Part shown: positions 5,312 to 8,486 of the stretch, piece after piece
How the letters are laid out: each line of letters starts with the position of its first letter
Position numbering within the stretch: the first letter of the stretch is position 1
NCBI GenBank assembly: GCA_019308525.1
Contig: JAFDIC010000151.1
Span: forward strand, 1-8,486
Length of the DNA: 8,486 nucleotides
Direction: 5' to 3'
From: Deltaproteobacteria bacterium
GTDB taxonomy: Bacteria > Desulfobacterota > DSM-4660 > Desulfatiglandales > HGW-15
Program-made: the position numbers and the translations under genes
Notes under the pieces: model-generated
Told to the model about the DNA's origin: nothing
Database searches by the model: none
Seen by the model: only the letters and a program-made list of their open reading frames with translations

Positions 5312-7312
5312 ATGGAAAAGGAAGTGAGCTGCATCAATTCAAGGGCGATACTGGAATACACAAAGAGCCATAACAATGGTGATTGTTCATTCTTGATCGA
5401 GAATCTCCATCCCGATATAGATAAGCTGTCTGACCCCGAGAGTTTCTTGAAAGACCCCAACAACTGGATTTCCTGCGGCTTAGCTTCAGAGCTCTACGAG
5501 AGGGCGAGCCGGTTTTTCAAAGACAAGAGACTCGCTTACAAGATTGCCAGATACGCCATTGAAAATACCTCTCTTGGATACACTCAACGTATATTGGTAA
5601 AGGCGTTCTGGTCATACAAGAATGCCCTCAAACATGCTCAGAAGATAAATGACACCTATAACAGGAACAAGAGAGTCGAACTGGCTGAAATAGGGAAAAA
5701 CGAAGCGATCGTCAGGCTTCACTGGGATGGAAGCATGCAGGTATCGAAGCATTTTTGCCTCATGAACCAGGGCTCCTACACATATATGCCAACTGTTTGG
5801 GGTGGAAGGCCCCTGACACTAGTTGAGAATTGTTGCTTTTTCGAGGGGGCACCGTACTGTGAATACCATCTGAGGTGGACGGCAAGAAACAGGTTCCACG
5901 AGGTCTTCTCCAGGTTCTTTGGCTCGAAGGCCGTGCTCATGGAAACCATCCGGGAAATGGAGGAAGATAAAAGAATCATTGAGGAAAAATACGAAGAGGT
6001 CAGTCGCCTGAACATGGAACTTGACAGGAAAATCAGGCAGGTCACGGCGATTCAGGAGACGGGAAAAGCCATATTGTCCCTCCTGGAATTGGATCAACTC
6101 TTGAAGTCAATCATGAACCTCTTGTCGAACGTGTGCGAGATAAACCGGGCCCTGATCATGCTGGTGAACGAAGATGAGGGCTGCCTGGAGTACCTTTACG
6201 GGGTGGGCTTTGAAGGAGGAGTTCCAGAGGCCATAAGAAACTACAAGATCCCCCTTGACCGCGTCAGCAATCTACTGGTTCGGGTCACAAATACTGGTAG
6301 GTCCGAGTATGTCCCGGATATTAGGAGTTCAAAGCTCCGCAAAGAGAACATCATGCTGCTCTATGGGCAACCTACTTCTGCTTACGTGGTTCCCCTCATC
6401 ACCAGATCCAAGGTCATAGGAATACTCGCGACAGACGGTATAGGGGGCAAAGGTGTGCCCGAGGAAACAAGAGAAACCTTGAATATCTTTGCTCCTCAGA
6501 TCGCCATAGCAATAGAAAACGCCAAGCTTTACAGCAGGCTGAAAGAGCAGATGGAGGAACTAAAGAGATCGCAGAGACTCCTGAGTAGGGCTGAGAAGTT
6601 CTCCTTCCTTGGAAACCTGGCGGCGAGGCTCGCCCATGAAATAAAGAATCCAATGACCGCGATAGGCACTTTTATCCAGTTACTCCCATCAAAATATGAC
6701 GATGAGGAATTCAGGAATGACTTTTACAAGATCGCACTGGAAGAAACACAAAGGGTGAACAACCTCATTACTGAATTGCTGGATCTGGTCAAGACAAAGG
6801 AATCCCATTTTGAATACAATGAATTCCATACCCTAATAGACAGGATGGTTCTCCTCCTTTCTCCCCAAAGCAATGAGAAAAAGATAGATATTATCAGGAG
6901 GTACGATAAGGAGATCGGAAAAGTATGGCTGGATGCTGAAAAGATGAAGCAGGTGATAATAAACCTCCTTTCGAATGCCGTGGAATTCACCCCAGAAGGA
7001 GGAAAGATTGAGATTACAACACAAAGAATCACCAGGGACGGTAGGACTCAGGGGTTCAGGCTGGAGATCAAGGATAACGGCTTGGGCATAGAGGAAGCAA
7101 ACATCGACAAGATCTTTGACCCTTACTTTACTACGAAACTCAAGAGCAGCCTTCACAACGGCACAGGGCTTGGGCTTTTCATTACATACCAGAACGTACG
7201 TGATCATGGTGGGACCATTGAGGTGAAGAGCAAGGTCAATGAGGGGACTTCTTTCATCCTCAACTTCCCTTCCTATCCTTCGGATTCTTTCCTCAACTCT
7301 AAAGACAGATAG
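5312..7312 (+). CDS. Soluble sensor histidine kinase with V4R-like and GAF domains
   Basis: This 666-residue kinase has no membrane segment, so it senses in the cytosol. Residues ~1-205 form an N-terminal domain ending in CCFFEGAPYCEYHLRW (174-189), which resembles the small-ligand-binding V4R/XylR_N type (call by resemblance). A coiled-coil linker follows (~207-245), then a GAF domain (~247-405; ALIMLVNEDEG, VVPLITRSKVIGIL). The kinase core has H-box LAHEIKNPMTAI with phosphoacceptor H442, N-box INLLSNAVEFTPEGG (N551, N555), G1 DNGLGI (588-593), F-box FDPYFTTK (602-609) and G2 GTGLGL (617-622). There is no receiver domain, so it needs a separate response regulator; the divergent NtrC-type protein is the obvious partner (NtrB-like kinase core). 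The start is supported by GGGGAG 8 nt upstream. It ends 5 nt before the next gene. Confidence 0.93.
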   Translation: MEKEVSCINSRAILEYTKSHNNGDCSFLIENLHPDIDKLSDPESFLKDPNNWISCGLASELYERASRFFKDKRLAYKIARYAIENTSLGYTQRILVKAFWSYKNALKHAQKINDTYNRNKRVELAEIGKNEAIVRLHWDGSMQVSKHFCLMNQGSYTYMPTVWGGRPLTLVENCCFFEGAPYCEYHLRWTARNRFHEVFSRFFGSKAVLMETIREMEEDKRIIEEKYEEVSRLNMELDRKIRQVTAIQETGKAILSLLELDQLLKSIMNLLSNVCEINRALIMLVNEDEGCLEYLYGVGFEGGVPEAIRNYKIPLDRVSNLLVRVTNTGRSEYVPDIRSSKLRKENIMLLYGQPTSAYVVPLITRSKVIGILATDGIGGKGVPEETRETLNIFAPQIAIAIENAKLYSRLKEQMEELKRSQRLLSRAEKFSFLGNLAARLAHEIKNPMTAIGTFIQLLPSKYDDEEFRNDFYKIALEETQRVNNLITELLDLVKTKESHFEYNEFHTLIDRMVLLLSPQSNEKKIDIIRRYDKEIGKVWLDAEKMKQVIINLLSNAVEFTPEGGKIEITTQRITRDGRTQGFRLEIKDNGLGIEEANIDKIFDPYFTTKLKSSLHNGTGLGLFITYQNVRDHGGTIEVKSKVNEGTSFILNFPSYPSDSFLNSKDR

Positions 7313-7317
7313 ATCCC

Positions 7318-8472
7318 ATGAAAATCCAGAGGATAAATCTCTACCATGTTTCTTTGCCCTTCCTCAGTGCGTTTTCCCACTCCATAAGGAGGGGGATCTC
7401 GGCAGAGAACATTATTGTAGAGATATTGGCAGATGGTGGTGGGGTGACAGGTTATGGTGAAGGTGCCCCAAGGCCCTATGTTACCGGTGAAACGCAGGAG
7501 AGCTCCATTGAAAGCGTGGGGTTATTGCTCTCCCGACCCGATTTCCCCTGGGATCTTGAAGACATCACGCAAGTGTGGAGGTTCATTGACGGGCTGCCGG
7601 AAGAGAGAAGGCATAATGCTTCTCTTTGCGCCCTGGAGTCCTCCCTGTTGGATTTTGTCGGCAAGCTGGAGGGCAAATCAATTGTGGAATACTTTCCCCG
7701 GGACAATTTCACCGACACCATTTTCTATGGCGCGGCGATACCGTTGGACGAGAGAAGTCGGATCATTGAAATAGCCAGGTTTATTCAGGGCCTTGGAATC
7801 AGCAGAATCAAATTGAAAGTGGGAAGAGATTTGCACGAGAACCTGGAGACGACAAAAACCGTGGTTGATATCTTTGGGGGAAGTTGTGATATCAAATTGG
7901 ATGTAAACGGGGCTTGGGATCGTGAACTGGCCTTGAAACATGTCCCCCTCGTGGAAGAGTACAACATAAAGGTCGTTGAACAGCCGATGAAGCCGGGGGA
8001 TCATGGACTGGCTGAGTTTTCGAGAAACGTCAAGGAGCTTGGCGTAAGAATCATGGCCGATGAATCAGTGTGTACCCTTGGGGATGCAAAACGCATTTTG
8101 GCCGAAGGATACTACGATATGGTAAACATCAGGCTATCCAAATGCGGTGGCTTCCAAAGATCGTTAGAGATCATAGGGTATCTCCGGGAGCAGGGGATTC
8201 CATTTCAGATTGCGTGCCAACTGGGTGAGTCAGGCCTCCTGTCCGCGGCAGGAAGGGCATTGTCTCTTCTGTGCAAGGATTCCCTTTACTATGACGGATC
8301 CTATGATAGATTTCTGCTGAAAGAAAACATAACCACGGAGGATGTCTCCTTCGGGCCTGGGGGCATAGCAGGCCCGCTTGGGGGGACTGGATTAGGTGTC
8401 AGGGTAAGCCAAAAGAACCTCAGGAACGTGACCCTCAGTTCGGTGACCTTTACCAATCCTCACGGCCACTGA
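7318..8472 (+). CDS. Enolase-superfamily enzyme, mandelate racemase/muconate lactonizing type
   Basis: This 384-residue protein has the family's N-terminal capping domain (YGEGAPRPYVTGET, 46-59) and a barrel with all catalytic residues: K165-x-K167 (IKLKVG), metal ligands D195 (LDVNGAWD), E221 (VVEQP) and D248 (MADES), and K275 (NIRLSKCGG). C-terminal block CQLGESGLLSAAGRA (300-314) places E304 at the end of the barrel. By family knowledge it abstracts an alpha proton of a carboxylate with Mg2+ help. The MLE subgroup includes muconate cycloisomerases, o-succinylbenzoate synthases, N-succinylamino acid racemases and dipeptide epimerases. In dipeptide epimerases I would expect an Asp-x-Asp pair late in the chain; here I see YYDGSYD (324-330), not an exact match, so substrate is open. 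It starts 5 nt after the kinase stop with no strong ribosome site, suggesting translational coupling. Only 14 nt follow its stop. Confidence 0.9.
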   Translation: MKIQRINLYHVSLPFLSAFSHSIRRGISAENIIVEILADGGGVTGYGEGAPRPYVTGETQESSIESVGLLLSRPDFPWDLEDITQVWRFIDGLPEERRHNASLCALESSLLDFVGKLEGKSIVEYFPRDNFTDTIFYGAAIPLDERSRIIEIARFIQGLGISRIKLKVGRDLHENLETTKTVVDIFGGSCDIKLDVNGAWDRELALKHVPLVEEYNIKVVEQPMKPGDHGLAEFSRNVKELGVRIMADESVCTLGDAKRILAEGYYDMVNIRLSKCGGFQRSLEIIGYLREQGIPFQIACQLGESGLLSAAGRALSLLCKDSLYYDGSYDRFLLKENITTEDVSFGPGGIAGPLGGTGLGVRVSQKNLRNVTLSSVTFTNPHGH

Positions 8473-8486
8473 GTTAATCCCTTTTT

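Noticed and set aside
5158..5373. 71-codon reading frame from TTG across the gap before the kinase
   Set aside because: No ribosome site, composition unlike a typical protein, and it overlaps the well-supported kinase start.
1..8486. CRISPR array, tRNA, rRNA, insertion sequence or phage genes
   Set aside because: No regularly spaced repeats, cloverleaf, rRNA-like sequence, transposase or phage protein was seen; the only repeats are the short units near 364-484.

Overview
The window looks like a chromosomal piece of a Gram-negative, probably anaerobic bacterium of the Desulfobacterota (old Deltaproteobacteria) or a close relative. The evidence is roughly 50% GC, heavy AGG arginine usage, a sigma-54/NtrC regulatory style, a B12-type radical SAM protein, and copies of short intergenic repeats that I associate with that group from memory. 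The assignment is inference; no rRNA or other marker gene is present.

Layout. At 1-202 lies the 3' end of a LivF-type branched-chain amino acid ABC ATPase on the + strand. A repeat-rich stretch follows (203 to about 494), and it runs into the 3' end of a convergent gene. That gene, 417-1814 on the - strand, is a complete NtrC-class sigma-54-dependent response regulator whose last ~25 codons come from repeat DNA. The divergent control region (1815-2460) has no convincing gene. It holds two perfect palindromes (2068-2082 and 2108-2124), a near-consensus sigma-54 (-24/-12) promoter reading rightward (2265-2280), a terminator-like hairpin in the transcribed leader (2329-2354), and a strong Shine-Dalgarno that points to a TTG start at 2461.

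Rightward of this lies an apparent operon: an LpxL/HtrB-like acyltransferase (2461-3444), a B12-binding-type radical SAM protein (3597-5135), a soluble GAF sensor histidine kinase (5312-7312) and an enolase-superfamily enzyme of the mandelate racemase/muconate lactonizing type (7318-8472). The operon may continue past the right edge. The only gaps are 152 nt (3445-3596) and 176 nt (5136-5311).

How it may work together. The operon kinase is the natural partner of the divergent response regulator. A phosphorylated regulator bound at the palindromes could activate the sigma-54 promoter, making both more kinase and three metabolic enzymes (positive feedback). The enzyme set (acyl transfer, radical methylation or rearrangement, and epimerase/cycloisomerase chemistry) is not a pathway I recognise. 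It could make or modify an acylated small molecule or lipid in response to a cytosolic signal. This circuit and cassette are the most interesting content of the window.
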